Shown: positions 1-7,502, counted from the stretch's first letter. The stretch is DNA of 33,060 nucleotides from Paenibacillus phytohabitans (GCF_013141775.1 NZ_WHOB01000074.1:1-33060); one strand, 5' to 3'. The notes: generated from the letters alone by a model not told the origin. Numbers and translations: made by a program.

Positions 1-175
1 TATAACCGTAAGCGAATGCATGGCGCGCTAGGGTATCTTTCACCCATCCGTTTTGCTAAGCAATGTACTGAAAAATCCGTTGCGTGAACGTCTACTTTCT
101 TGACAAAGGTCCATACAGTCCGCATGGATCGCAGTGGCATGATTAAAGCTATTGTTGCATACCCCACCCAGCTCC

Positions 176-619
176 CTATCCAGCCGACGGGCGCGGGACA
201 GCTGGCCGCGCAGCAGCCATCTGTTCGCGAATCCCTCTGAGCTGCGCTTTCAGCTCAGGGACGCTTCGCTGCAGGATGAGGCTGATCTCTGGCAGCGGCA
301 GCTGGATGCCGTACAATAAGGCGCTGGCGATCTGATCCTCCCAGGTGAGCAGGGTAGAAGAGCAGCGGCCCCGGTCTTGAGCTACCAGCGAGCATTGCCG
401 GATGCATTCCCTGTAGGCGGCAAGGGAGAAGTCCGATTGGATGCTGCCCTTCAGCCACGGCTCATAGAGTGCCGCGAATGTGGCAACTGCGGCTTGATCG
501 GCGCGGGCGCCCTTCTCCAGCAGCAGACAGCTTAGCGCATAGATGGTTCCGCTATATTGCTCAATATAGCTGGTGAATCCGGCAGCGGGAACTGCATTGG
601 ACGATAATGGGTCTGGCAT
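176..619 (-). CDS. Degenerate ECF-sigma-like protein under a c-di-AMP riboswitch
   Basis: The product is 147 residues from the ATG at 619, which follows an AGGAAGG ribosome site. The frame stays open further upstream, but that part runs through the terminator and has no ribosome site. The first ~60 residues resemble sigma region 2, with an F..Y...YSGTIYAL helix followed by AAVATFAALYEPW. The C-terminal ~45 residues (LLTWEDQIASALLYG, then LPEISLILQRSVPELKAQL) resemble the region 4 helix-turn-helix. The acidic D-A-E-D segment typical of active ECF sigmas is missing, so promoter recognition is uncertain. It could be an orphan sigma, a regulator derived from one, or an unrelated helical protein. 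Transcription reaches it only through the upstream riboswitch and terminator. I infer the sigma resemblance from pattern alone and am moderately confident in it; the gene itself is well supported. Confidence 0.75.
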   Translation of the reverse strand: MPDPLSSNAVPAAGFTSYIEQYSGTIYALSCLLLEKGARADQAAVATFAALYEPWLKGSIQSDFSLAAYRECIRQCSLVAQDRGRCSSTLLTWEDQIASALLYGIQLPLPEISLILQRSVPELKAQLRGIREQMAAARPAVPRPSAG

Positions 620-712
620 GTGGACACGTTCCTTCCTGAATGTGGGCGATTTATAGTTTGGATATGTAGCTGATAGGTTTGCCGAAATGCTGATCCGCCG
701 GAATAAGTGCGC

Positions 713-750
713 AAAAAACCGCAGACAGAGGAGGACCTCTGCTGCGGTTT
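713..750 (-). terminator. Intrinsic terminator between riboswitch and sigma-like gene
   Basis: Read on the minus strand, CCGCAG plus CAGAGG pairs with CCTCTG plus CTGCGG around a four-base loop, with one bulged base, and ends in six U. It lies after the riboswitch aptamer and about 95 bases before the start codon at 619. This is where the expression platform of a transcription-controlling riboswitch is expected. Confidence 0.85.
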
Positions 751-799
751 TGTTACAGGCGTAAGAAGCCTGGGGCAAAATCGTGGCGGATCAAGGATC

Positions 800-960
800 T
801 CTCTCTTTACGCTTACGAGGTTAGCTGTCGGATTCGGACGGTGAGAGTCGCCCTACCTTTTGAGACTGCGTAATTGAAGTCTCCTTCGGATTCACCCCAA
901 GTAGGCCTGCGGCCTGATGGTTCCCCCGTTTTCCGCTTGGCGGAAATTCAGCGTGCATTC
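800..960 (-). promoter_or_regulatory. c-di-AMP riboswitch (ydaO/yuaA class)
   Basis: The minus strand carries the conserved ydaO/yuaA blocks in order: CGCTGAAT, ACGGGGGAACC, TTGGGGTGAATCC, AGGTAGGGCGACTCTC, GTCCGAATCCGACAGCTAAC and CTCGTAAGCG. The end helix P1 can form from ACGCT near 950-954 and AGCGT at 809-813. This class binds cyclic di-AMP and usually turns downstream genes off when the ligand is abundant. Known targets are mostly potassium or osmolyte transporters and cell wall hydrolases. Here the next gene on the strand is the small sigma-like gene, after a terminator. The class assignment is firm because the conserved core is nearly complete. Confidence 0.95.
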
Positions 961-988
961 ACATTATTGCTGGTAACTTTCAACACGA

Positions 989-1018
989 ATCATACCCTTT
1001 CAGGATTGTCTTTGTAAA
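989..1018 (-). promoter_or_regulatory. Sigma-A promoter for the riboswitch transcript
   Basis: On the minus strand TTTACA (1013-1018) and TATGAT (989-994) are separated by 18 bases. Transcription would start near 982, about 25 bases before the aptamer begins. Confidence 0.7.
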
Positions 1019-1020
1019 AA

Positions 1021-1430
1021 TGGAAAAGAGTGCTTCTGCGCCGGATTTGCAATAAATTGCTGCTTCGCGAGGAATATTGGAGACTAAAACCATATATGTG
1101 GCCGATTATCATCCGTTTATCTCACTCAATCGCCGTTTTTTATTTTTGGGAGGCAGCGGTGAGGGAACTCCGGAAATATTAATGCGTTAGACGGATATGC
1201 CGTCGATATCGAATTTTTGTGAAATGGCGTATTAGTGAGATATTGGGAAATAATGAGAGATTAAAGATGAAGTAAGCGTTATCCATCAGGCAAATAGATT
1301 CGTGAATGTGTTATTAGAGTAATTATGGCGGTTTACAAATTGCACCTGAATTAGAGCTCGATTCTTCGAAAAGGGTATCCTTTCTAGCCGCACAAACCAT
1401 GCATCCGGGAGGGCCTAATTCCCGCTTCCC
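1021..1430. other. Gene-free AT-rich stretch
   Basis: No credible coding frame with a ribosome site is visible. The only structure is a short plus-strand hairpin, GACGG/CCGTC at 1190-1204, followed after nine bases by five T, which is too weak to call a terminator. Confidence 0.5.
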
Positions 1431-1436
1431 GAATGC

Positions 1437-1467
1437 TTGACTTGGACCATACTCCAGGGATTATCAT
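1437..1467 (+). promoter_or_regulatory. MerR-type promoter with operator in the spacer
   Basis: TTGACT (1437-1442) and TATCAT (1462-1467) are 19 bases apart, the overlong spacing typical of promoters activated by MerR proteins. The spacer region contains the imperfect dyad CTTGGA-N6-TCCAGG (1441-1458). The MerR gene begins 86 bases downstream, so autoregulation of the merR-dehydrogenase operon is likely. Confidence 0.7.
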
Positions 1468-1553
1468 TTGATTCTGTAAGGGCAGACTGTCAGTAAATTA
1501 CCAAGACTGAAAGCCAAACTAAGAAGCTAGATTAAGAAGGAGGCCAGCAGCAA

Positions 1554-1955
1554 ATGGAGCCTGTTTTTACGATTGCCGAGGTAGCAGAGCGGACAGGACT
1601 CAGCCAGGATACCATCCGCTATTATGAGAAAATCAAGCTCCTGCCCCCGGCAAGCCGCAAGGAGAACGGCCAGCGGGCATACAGCAGGCGTGAGCTGGAC
1701 CGGGTGCATTTCGTTGCTATTCTCAAAAGAACCCATATGCCGCTGCGCACCATTCAAGAATATATCCGGGCTTCAGCGGACGAGGACTACGAGGAATGCT
1801 ACAGTGTGCTGGACGGGCATAAAACGTTGATTGAAGAGCAGCTCACGGAACTTACGGCGGCACTGGAGCTTATGCAATACAAGCTGAAGAACTTCCGGGA
1901 GCTTAAGGATGGCAGGTTCATCGCGGAAATGGAACAGAGGAGGAACGAAGTGTGA
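1554..1955 (+). CDS. MerR family transcriptional regulator
   Basis: This 133-residue protein has the MerR winged helix in residues 5-72 (FTIAEVAERTGLSQDTIRYY, then NGQRAYSRREL) and a dimerising coiled coil in about residues 85-115. The C-terminal tail has no cysteine pair, so a metal-sensing role is unlikely. It resembles the AdhR-like branch that responds to aldehydes or other electrophiles, which is family knowledge and not proven here. The ATG follows an AAGGAGG site. Its stop overlaps the GTG of the dehydrogenase gene (GTGA), so the two are translated together, and a MerR-type promoter lies upstream. Confidence 0.92.
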   Translation: MEPVFTIAEVAERTGLSQDTIRYYEKIKLLPPASRKENGQRAYSRRELDRVHFVAILKRTHMPLRTIQEYIRASADEDYEECYSVLDGHKTLIEEQLTELTAALELMQYKLKNFRELKDGRFIAEMEQRRNEV

Positions 1956-3010
1956 AAATTGGGATGAATACGGAGCTGAAAAGCGGGATGAGTAAAGAGT
2001 CGAACAATGAGACAAACAATGAGGCGAGTAATACGAAGTTTATGCAGCACCCGATTCCTTCGGGGTTTGGGCCTGACACTACGGCGGAGCAAGTAATCCA
2101 AGGCCATAATCTGAGCGGTAAAATAGCGATCGTGACCGGTGGCTACTCCGGCCTGGGTCTGGAGACCACACGTGTCCTGGCTGCGGCCGGAGCTACAGTG
2201 ATAGTTCCCGTACGGACACCGGAGAAGGCCCGGCTCGCCCTTGCCGGCATCCCCGGAGTCCAGCTGGAGGCACTGGACCTGCTGGACCCGGCATCGGTGG
2301 ATGCCTTCGCGCAGCGGTTCCTGGACTCCGGCCGGCCGCTGGATATCCTCATTCACAGCGCAGGCATTATGGCCTCGCCGCTGGCCCGCGACAGCCGCGG
2401 GTATGAAGCGCAGTTCGCGACCAACCATCTGGGACATTTCCAGCTGGCGGCCCGGCTCTGGCCGGCGCTTGTGAAGTCCGGAGGCGCACGGGTAGTCTCC
2501 GTATCCTCACGCGGCCACCGCATTGCCGGTATTGATTTCGCAGACGTGAACTTTGAGCGGCGGGCCTATGAGAAATGGACAGCCTACGGCCAGTCGAAGA
2601 CCGCCAATGTGCTGTTCGCCCTGGAGCTGGATAAGCGCGGGCAGGAACATGGCGTCCGGGCCTTCTCGCTGCATCCCGGCAGCATCCTGACCGATCTAGC
2701 CCGGCATTTGTCGGAAGATGAACTGCGCGGCATGGGGGCACTGGACGAGGCGGGGAACCCTATTCCGGCTGAACGTACAGGCCATATGAAGACAGTGCAG
2801 CAGGGAGCGGCGACGAGTGTCTGGTGTGCGGTGAGCCCGCAGCTCGAAGGCAAGGGTGGCGTCTACTGCGAGGATGCCGACATCGCTCCTGTTGCGGAGT
2901 CCGGGGATTCGCACCAGCCTGGGGTGCAGGACTGGGCGATTGATCCGGGCAACGCTCTGCGGCTGTGGGAGCTGAGTGAAGCTATGACGGGGGTTACATT
3001 CCCGGCCTGA
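1952..3010 (+). CDS. Short-chain dehydrogenase/reductase
   Basis: This 352-residue protein has a Rossmann fold with the cofactor motif TGGYSGLG (62-69), an HSAG variant of NNAG (135-138), the serine of SVSS (185 or 186), and the catalytic pair Y212/K216 in YGQSK. It resembles the retinol-dehydrogenase/WWOX-like group of NAD(P)-dependent oxidoreductases. The substrate is unknown. The first ~40 residues are an Asn/Ser-rich extension before the fold. The GTG start overlaps the merR stop and follows AGAGGAGGAAC. Internal ATG codons at 1964, 1988 and 2042 are alternatives without equally good sites. A MerR partner that senses the substrate or its reactive parent is a reasonable inference. Confidence 0.9.
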   Translation: MKIGMNTELKSGMSKESNNETNNEASNTKFMQHPIPSGFGPDTTAEQVIQGHNLSGKIAIVTGGYSGLGLETTRVLAAAGATVIVPVRTPEKARLALAGIPGVQLEALDLLDPASVDAFAQRFLDSGRPLDILIHSAGIMASPLARDSRGYEAQFATNHLGHFQLAARLWPALVKSGGARVVSVSSRGHRIAGIDFADVNFERRAYEKWTAYGQSKTANVLFALELDKRGQEHGVRAFSLHPGSILTDLARHLSEDELRGMGALDEAGNPIPAERTGHMKTVQQGAATSVWCAVSPQLEGKGGVYCEDADIAPVAESGDSHQPGVQDWAIDPGNALRLWELSEAMTGVTFPA

Positions 3011-3024
3011 CAGATCTGAACAAC

Positions 3025-3062
3025 AAAATGGTGCCGGCCCTGTAAGAGGGCGGCACCATTTT
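3025..3062. terminator. Bidirectional terminator between dehydrogenase and glutaredoxin genes
   Basis: AAAATGGTGCC and GCCCT pair with AGGGC and GGCACCATTTT around a short loop. A and T tracts flank both sides, so it can serve both convergent operons. Confidence 0.85.
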
Positions 3063-3080
3063 GCATAACTGACTGAATCC

Positions 3081-3323
3081 TTACTGTACAGCTGCCTCAA
3101 TAAGCTCCTGAAGCTCTGGAAGATTGAAGCCCTTGACAGCCCGGTCTCCGGATACGGTGACTGGAACACCCATGAAGCCCAGCTTCTCGACTTCTTCCTG
3201 ATAGACGGTACTGGTCATCACATCTCTGACTTCGAAGGGAATGCCCTTGCTCTCAAGCAGCTGCTTCACCTGATTGCAGTCGCTGCAGCCGGATGTGGAA
3301 TAGATGATTACGTTCTGGCTCAT
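3081..3323 (-). CDS. Glutaredoxin-like thiol-disulfide protein
   Basis: The protein has 80 residues and a thioredoxin fold with a CSDC active site (C13, C16) and the cis-proline GVP (P54). The end FNLPELQELI matches small glutaredoxins of the NrdH/YruB type. In Firmicutes such proteins often reduce protein disulfides or mixed bacillithiol disulfides; the partner is unknown here. Its ATG overlaps the stop of ytxJ (ATGA), so the two are co-translated. The pairing with YtxJ supports a role in bacillithiol-linked redox repair. Confidence 0.9.
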   Translation of the reverse strand: MSQNVIIYSTSGCSDCNQVKQLLESKGIPFEVRDVMTSTVYQEEVEKLGFMGVPVTVSGDRAVKGFNLPELQELIEAAVQ

Positions 3324-3646
3324 TGCTCCACAGCTTCCTTGATGGCGCCGCGGGTGATTTTCCAGTGGGAAGTGTTCCAGCGGACCTCACCATCCTCCAG
3401 CAGGAAAATCTGCGGCGACTCATGCTTAATCCCGAAATCCTCGGCAATCTGATTGGAGACCGGACGGTCTTCGATAACATGTACAATGGCGGCAGGCGTG
3501 TCGGAATTCTGTGTATAGGCCTGGAACTCCTCATTTGCTTTGGCACTGATCGGGCAGGTGGTGCTGTGCTTGAAGAGCAATTTTTTGCCGGGTTGCCCTA
3601 CGTATTGTTGCAGTTCATCCAGTGTATGGATTTGTTGAATAGACAT
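3320..3646 (-). CDS. ytxJ: Bacillithiol system redox protein YtxJ
   Basis: This 108-residue thioredoxin-fold protein has a single active-site cysteine in the TCPIS motif (C31) and the typical YtxJ blocks LLFKHSTTCPIS, IEDRPVSNQIAEDFGIKHESPQ and WKITRGAI. YtxJ is a monothiol bacilliredoxin-like protein thought to remove bacillithiol from proteins. The start follows AGGAAGGTGATCC. It is the first gene of a two-gene operon with the glutaredoxin and lies downstream of a palindromic operator region. Confidence 0.92.
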   Translation of the reverse strand: MSIQQIHTLDELQQYVGQPGKKLLFKHSTTCPISAKANEEFQAYTQNSDTPAAIVHVIEDRPVSNQIAEDFGIKHESPQIFLLEDGEVRWNTSHWKITRGAIKEAVEQ

Positions 3647-3687
3647 CAGAGGATCACCTTCCTGGAATAGAATTTAGAAAGCATCTT

Positions 3688-3739
3688 GTCAACAATTGTG
3701 TTGTTAACAACTATTATTCTTGATTGTAACATAGTTCAA
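3688..3739 (-). promoter_or_regulatory. Promoter and nested palindromes upstream of ytxJ
   Basis: On the minus strand TTGAAC (3734-3739) and TAATAG (3711-3716) are 17 bases apart. Abutting the -10 on the downstream side is the perfect 12-base palindrome GTTGTTAACAAC (3700-3711). It is followed by a second dyad, CAACA-N4-TGTTG, around ACAATTGT. This is where a repressor would block initiation. The regulator is not identified. Confidence 0.5.
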
Positions 3740-3790
3740 AATTAAAGCAAAAGAATGTTCAGCAGGCTTATCCCCCTCCCTTGCAGGATG

Positions 3791-3819
3791 TTGATAAAGG
3801 CCAATTGCCATGCTAATGT
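3791..3819 (+). promoter_or_regulatory. Extended -10 promoter for the second dehydrogenase
   Basis: TTGATA (3791-3796) and TAATGT (3814-3819) are 17 bases apart, with TGC directly before the -10 as in extended -10 promoters. The start codon is 58 bases downstream. Confidence 0.65.
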
Positions 3820-3877
3820 GAGAGTGATGCAGCAACGCTCTGCGCATAAATAAGCAGGTATGAGGGGTGTGCAATTC

Positions 3878-4600
3878 ATGAAAAGGGTCGCTTTTGTAAC
3901 CGGTGCCGACCGCGGGCTCGGGTTTTATCTGGTACGCTTTCTTCTGGAGAATAAATACACAGTGTTTGCCGGCCGGTATTTACCGGAAGTGGAGGCACTG
4001 GAGGCTTTGAAAGCGCAATACCAGGACACGCTGATGCTGGTCCCTCTTGATATCGGCAGCGCAGAGAGCGTGAAAGAGGCAGCGCGGAGTATTGCGGGCA
4101 GTACGGGACATATCGATATTATTATCAACAATGCCGGTATTATCCACCAGGCGGACAATGCTACAATGCTCGTGGATATGGATGATGAGGCCATGGCGCA
4201 GCTCTATAATGTGAATACGCTCGGCGCGCTCCGGGTGAGCAACGCGTTGATGGGATTGCTTCTGCAGGGCAAGCAGCGGCTAATTATTAACATCTCCTCA
4301 GAGGCAGGCAGTATCAGCCGGAACAAAAGAATTAATATGTACGGCTACTGCATGTCGAAGGCGGCGCTGAATATGCAGTCCTCGCTGATGCACAATCATC
4401 TGCGTAAGCTGGGCGGACAGGTGATGGTCTTTCATCCCGGCTGGCTGCAGTCTTATATGAGCGGAGAGAAGAATATGGAAGCGCCGATTCCTCCGGAGGA
4501 ATCAGCGTATAAGATCATGAATATCGTACAGGATCATAAGAAATATCTGGGCGAGGAACCGGTGTACATCGATCTGGACGGCAATCTCTGGCCCTGGTAA
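3878..4600 (+). CDS. Short-chain dehydrogenase (C-factor-like)
   Basis: The protein has 240 residues from the ATG at 3878, which is preceded by GAGGGG. An in-frame ATG at 3860 overlaps that ribosome site and is unlikely to be used. The Rossmann fold shows TGADRGLG (8-15), NNAG (84-87), the serine of NISS (140 or 141) and Y157/K161. The family includes C-factor and sepiapterin-reductase-like proteins with NAD(P)-dependent activity on small carbonyl substrates; the actual substrate cannot be read from the sequence. It has its own promoter and is divergent from ytxJ. The ThuA-like gene follows after 75 bases in the same direction and may be cotranscribed. Confidence 0.9.
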   Translation: MKRVAFVTGADRGLGFYLVRFLLENKYTVFAGRYLPEVEALEALKAQYQDTLMLVPLDIGSAESVKEAARSIAGSTGHIDIIINNAGIIHQADNATMLVDMDDEAMAQLYNVNTLGALRVSNALMGLLLQGKQRLIINISSEAGSISRNKRINMYGYCMSKAALNMQSSLMHNHLRKLGGQVMVFHPGWLQSYMSGEKNMEAPIPPEESAYKIMNIVQDHKKYLGEEPVYIDLDGNLWPW

Positions 4601-4675
4601 CAGCAGCGCAATTTATGAAATAATGGACTCATAGATTATAGATTAACTTTGTAACAAGAGAGGTGTGAATGCGAA

Positions 4676-5311
4676 ATGACTTCCTTCAAAGCACTTGCGT
4701 TTGGCAGCTATACCGAGGTTAAATATCATCCGTTCACGGGAGTTGACCGCGAGATCGAGCAGCTGCTGGAGCCGGAGCTTCAGGTCGTATCGACTGAGGA
4801 TTACGGGCTGATGAACAAGGAACAATTGTCGGACTGCAAGCTGGTGGTCTCCTATACTGAATTTTCGGATGAGAAATTATCCGCTGCGCAGAGCGGCGCA
4901 CTGCTGTCTTATGTGGCTGGTGGCGGCGGTCTGCTCGTAGTGCATAACGGGATCTCCCTGCAGCGCAATCAGGAACTTGGCGTAATGCTGGGCGCCCATT
5001 TCACCCACCATCCGGACTATACCGCGCTTCATATGACGATTCCCAGCCGGGAGCATCCGATTATGCAGGGCATCAATGACTTTGTGATTGAGGATGAGCC
5101 GTACTATTTTGAGCAGCTGCCATATTTCGAATCAACCATTCTTGCAGAATATCCCCATGGAGGGGCGATGCGGCAGGCGGCCTGGTGCCATGAATTCGGA
5201 CAAGGGCGGGTAGTCTACCTGATGCCTGGCCATCATCTGCCTTCCTTCTCGGTAGAGCCGTTCCGCCGGATGATCCGCAGAGGCGGGTTATGGGCAGCCG
5301 GACTGCTGTAA
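4676..5311 (+). CDS. ThuA-like domain protein
   Basis: This 211-residue protein matches the ThuA/trehalose-utilisation fold, a class I glutamine-amidotransferase-like fold. Blocks are VVSYTEF, a glycine-rich turn GGGGLLVVHNG, HFTHHPDYTALHMTI, HPIMQGINDFVIEDEPYYFE and GRVVYLMPGHH. Such proteins are often found near sugar dehydrogenases, and their biochemical role is poorly defined. There is no signal peptide, so it should be cytoplasmic. The start follows GAGAGGTG. A clear intrinsic terminator lies just after the stop. Confidence 0.85.
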   Translation: MTSFKALAFGSYTEVKYHPFTGVDREIEQLLEPELQVVSTEDYGLMNKEQLSDCKLVVSYTEFSDEKLSAAQSGALLSYVAGGGGLLVVHNGISLQRNQELGVMLGAHFTHHPDYTALHMTIPSREHPIMQGINDFVIEDEPYYFEQLPYFESTILAEYPHGGAMRQAAWCHEFGQGRVVYLMPGHHLPSFSVEPFRRMIRRGGLWAAGLL

Positions 5312-5323
5312 GATAATGTGGAG

Positions 5324-5356
5324 ACCAGCTTAAGTTATGCTTAGGCTGGTTTTTTT
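5324..5356 (+). terminator. Terminator after the ThuA-like gene
   Basis: ACCAGC plus TTAAG pairs with CTTAG plus GCTGGT (one G-T wobble) around a short loop and runs into seven T. Confidence 0.85.
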
Positions 5357-5375
5357 ATATTTTTAAAAAAACACC

Positions 5376-5407
5376 TTGACCCTGACACTAGTGTCAGGGT
5401 TTATACT
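5376..5407 (+). promoter_or_regulatory. MerR-type promoter with perfect 22-bp palindrome
   Basis: TTGACC (5376-5381) and TATACT (5402-5407) are 20 bases apart. The spacer and -35 edge hold a perfect palindrome at 5379-5400, made of ACCCTGACACT and its exact complement. A MerR regulator would twist this overlong spacer to activate transcription. The MerR gene starts 40 bases downstream, which indicates autoregulation. Confidence 0.85.
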
Positions 5408-5446
5408 GAGTGCAGACCATTTCTCATGAACCCCGGGGAGAATGCC

Positions 5447-5812
5447 ATGAAAATAGGTGAATTAGCCACACTTACGGGCGTAAGCGTCCGTTCATTGCGA
5501 TATTATGAGCGTCAGGGACTGATCAAACCGCTGCGCCAGGACAACGGGTACCGTGAATACTCTCCGCTTGCCGTGGATACGGTGGAGACGATTAAGCTGT
5601 ATTTGAATCTTGGCTTGTCGACAGAAGAGATTGCCGGATTCCTGAACTGTGTTCTGAAGAATAAAGAGGCGTTCTGTGCGGAAGTGATGCCGCTGTACCG
5701 CAGCAAGCTGGAAGAGATTGAACGCCAGCTGGTTGAGCTGAATCAGATCAAGCTGAACCTGCAGGACCGGATGGCTTCAATTCTGCAAGAGCAGAAGAAT
5801 GAAGAGGAATAA
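5447..5812 (+). CDS. MerR family transcriptional regulator
   Basis: The protein has 121 residues from the ATG at 5447, which follows GGGGAG at six bases. An upstream in-frame ATG at 5426 lacks a site. The helix-turn-helix MKIGELATLTGVSVRSLRYY is followed by the wing NGYREYSP and a long helix ending in a coiled coil (SKLEEIERQLVELNQIKLNL). Two cysteines (FLNC and AFC) lie in the linker region, which leaves a thiol or metal sensing role open. Family members often control a divergent or downstream oxidoreductase. The next gene here is a thioredoxin 190 bases away, so any shared control is uncertain. Confidence 0.88.
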   Translation: MKIGELATLTGVSVRSLRYYERQGLIKPLRQDNGYREYSPLAVDTVETIKLYLNLGLSTEEIAGFLNCVLKNKEAFCAEVMPLYRSKLEEIERQLVELNQIKLNLQDRMASILQEQKNEEE

Positions 5813-5874
5813 GGCGGATCGATAAGATGAATAGAAGAAAACAAACTAGAAGCTAGAGAGATCGAAGGGGGATT

Positions 5875-5930
5875 TTGGAACTGTAGGAGCGACAGCGTCC
5901 GGAAGTCCAAATAGTCACCGTAGTGACGAC
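5875..5930. repeat. Structured intergenic palindromic element
   Basis: TTGGA (5875-5879) pairs with TCCAA (5906-5910) and encloses CTGT/ACAG (5881-5895). A second hairpin, GTCAC/GTGAC (5914-5927), follows directly. No T tract or coding frame is present. It looks like a REP-like dispersed palindrome; only one copy is visible in this window. Confidence 0.45.
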
Positions 5931-6005
5931 TAAGCTTTAAGTTAGTATCTTAATTCAGCTTATATAATTTAGGTTAATCATTTGAGAGTTGAAGGAGGGC
6001 TTGAG

Positions 6006-6347
6006 ATGGCTATGATAATTGCTGATAACGCCGGAGCTGTGCGTGAACAGCTGAAGGCTGGCGGAACCGTGCTGGTGGATTACGGTGCTTCCTGGTGTCC
6101 GCCCTGCAGAACTCTGCTGCCGATTCTGGAAGAGCTGAATGCCGAATACGGGGATGACGTGAGTATGATTAAGGTGGACTGCGATGAACTGCCGGAGCTT
6201 GCATCGGAAGCCGGTGTGATGAGCATGCCTACAGTGATCGTATACAGCGGAGGCCAACCTGTGGAGAAGCTGGTCGGCCTGCGGCCGAAATCCGTCTATC
6301 AGGGTGTATTGAACAAAGTTGCCGGAGCGGTGCGCGGTACTCTTTAA
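6006..6347 (+). CDS. Thioredoxin
   Basis: The protein has 113 residues from the ATG at 6006, which is preceded by GGAGGG at seven bases. The open frame begins earlier at a TTG (5982) that contains the ribosome site. The active site is WCPPC (W30, C31, C34) instead of the classical WCGPC, and the cis-proline is at 75 (SMPT). The Gly to Pro change between the cysteines usually shifts redox potential. It should be a cytosolic disulfide reductase. A DNA stretch with palindromes separates it from the MerR gene, and a bidirectional terminator follows. Confidence 0.92.
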   Translation: MAMIIADNAGAVREQLKAGGTVLVDYGASWCPPCRTLLPILEELNAEYGDDVSMIKVDCDELPELASEAGVMSMPTVIVYSGGQPVEKLVGLRPKSVYQGVLNKVAGAVRGTL

Positions 6348-6460
6348 GTTATTATAACGGGGAGGGGCGGGAACGCCGCTTCGCCGCCGATATCGTGGAT
6401 GGAGCACAGGCCCGCGATTCTTCCCAGGCAGCGTTCTCTGGCACTCGCAGACCAAGAATT

Positions 6461-6502
6461 AAGGCAGGATGCCGCATGAATATCATGCAGCGTCCTGCCT
6501 TT
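6461..6502. terminator. Bidirectional terminator between thioredoxin and CHAD genes
   Basis: AAGGCAGGA pairs with TCCTGCCTT, with an inner GCATG/CATGC helix. A-rich and T-rich flanks allow use in both directions. Confidence 0.75.
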
Positions 6503-6530
6503 GTATTTTCAGGAAATATATATAATGCCG

Positions 6531-7433
6531 CTATTTCGTGCTCTCTGCTGCCGGAACTACAGGGACAACCTCATTCTGGTGCAATGCCTCCAGTACCTCT
6601 GCGCGCAGACTTTCGGTGAACACCGCCCATGTTTTTTTGCCGACATCCAGCTCTTCACGTCCAATGGAATTCAGTGTTTCGAGCCATACCCGCTTATCAT
6701 TAATCACCCCGAGCTGCTCCTGAATATCCTTGTAGATGGCCTCGTGGGCATGGAATTTCTGATTTAGCGCAAAAGCGGCCGCATTAGCGGTATAGCGCAG
6801 ATGCTTGGCGGCAATCCGCAGCTCATGAAGCGCTTCGAAGGCTTCCTTCGATTCAGCCTCAGGCCCCTTGAACAGGGTCTTGCAGGCTTTTTTCTTCTGC
6901 TCAAAAGCGACTTCAAGCTCGCGCATGACCACATTGGCATCTTTTTTGGCGGCGAGCGGCTCCAGCTGTGTATCGATAAAAGGGGTCCACTGCGCGTCTA
7001 GGGCCTTGCCGGTCAGCTTGGGAAGTGCATCCTCCAGCTTCTTGCGGAATATCTTCCGCTTGGCCTTCTGGTGTTTGATTACTGCAGTGAGCAGTTCGGC
7101 GGTTTTGACATCGCCCGCCTCTTTGGCGGCCTTGCGCCGTTCCTTGAACGATGCGATCAGTACATCTGCGTCCCTTACCTTGCCGAGCTTCTTCTGTGCC
7201 TGCTTGAATGTGCTGTACAACTCTTCCGTAGCCGAATGGCCCGGATCAAGAATGGACAGGAGCGTCAGCAGCTTGCGGCTGTTGACTCTGGCCTGATGAA
7301 TATCTTCATCTCCGAAGCCCTTCAGCACATCTTGGCTGTAGTCCCGGAAGTTGATATACAGCTTGTTCATTGCCTGCTCCCATTGTCTGGCCTTGCTTAG
7401 TTGCCTGTCCTTTGTCAGTTGTTCGGTTGTCAT
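6531..7433 (-). CDS. CHAD domain protein
   Basis: This 300-residue all-helical protein is rich in Lys, Arg, His and Glu. Conserved histidine and arginine motifs define CHAD domains: DIHQARVNSRKL near residue 45 and ALHELRIAAKHLRYT near residue 200, one in each half. CHAD domains bind polyphosphate and often accompany a CYTH triphosphatase or polyphosphate kinase; no such partner is in this window. There is no signal peptide. The ATG follows AGGAGTG. Upstream on the minus strand is the small palindrome at 7503-7519. Confidence 0.92.
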   Translation of the reverse strand: MTTEQLTKDRQLSKARQWEQAMNKLYINFRDYSQDVLKGFGDEDIHQARVNSRKLLTLLSILDPGHSATEELYSTFKQAQKKLGKVRDADVLIASFKERRKAAKEAGDVKTAELLTAVIKHQKAKRKIFRKKLEDALPKLTGKALDAQWTPFIDTQLEPLAAKKDANVVMRELEVAFEQKKKACKTLFKGPEAESKEAFEALHELRIAAKHLRYTANAAAFALNQKFHAHEAIYKDIQEQLGVINDKRVWLETLNSIGREELDVGKKTWAVFTESLRAEVLEALHQNEVVPVVPAAESTK

Positions 7434-7502
7434 GCGGCATCACTCCTAAGGGTTGTGTATAGCATGAGCTTCAACGCGATTCTTATGGCTGGGATTATCT
7501 TC

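Noticed and set aside
620..778. N-terminal extension of the sigma-like protein
   Set aside because: It would be encoded by the terminator hairpin and lacks a ribosome site; the ATG at 619 has a strong one.
1799..2437. 212-residue minus-strand frame
   Set aside because: It is antisense to the MerR and dehydrogenase genes, with no start signal.
3688..3693. TTGACA as the -35 of the ytxJ promoter
   Set aside because: Its only 17-spaced -10 (TATTCC) overlaps the ribosome site, leaving almost no leader; the TTGAAC/TAATAG pair fits better.
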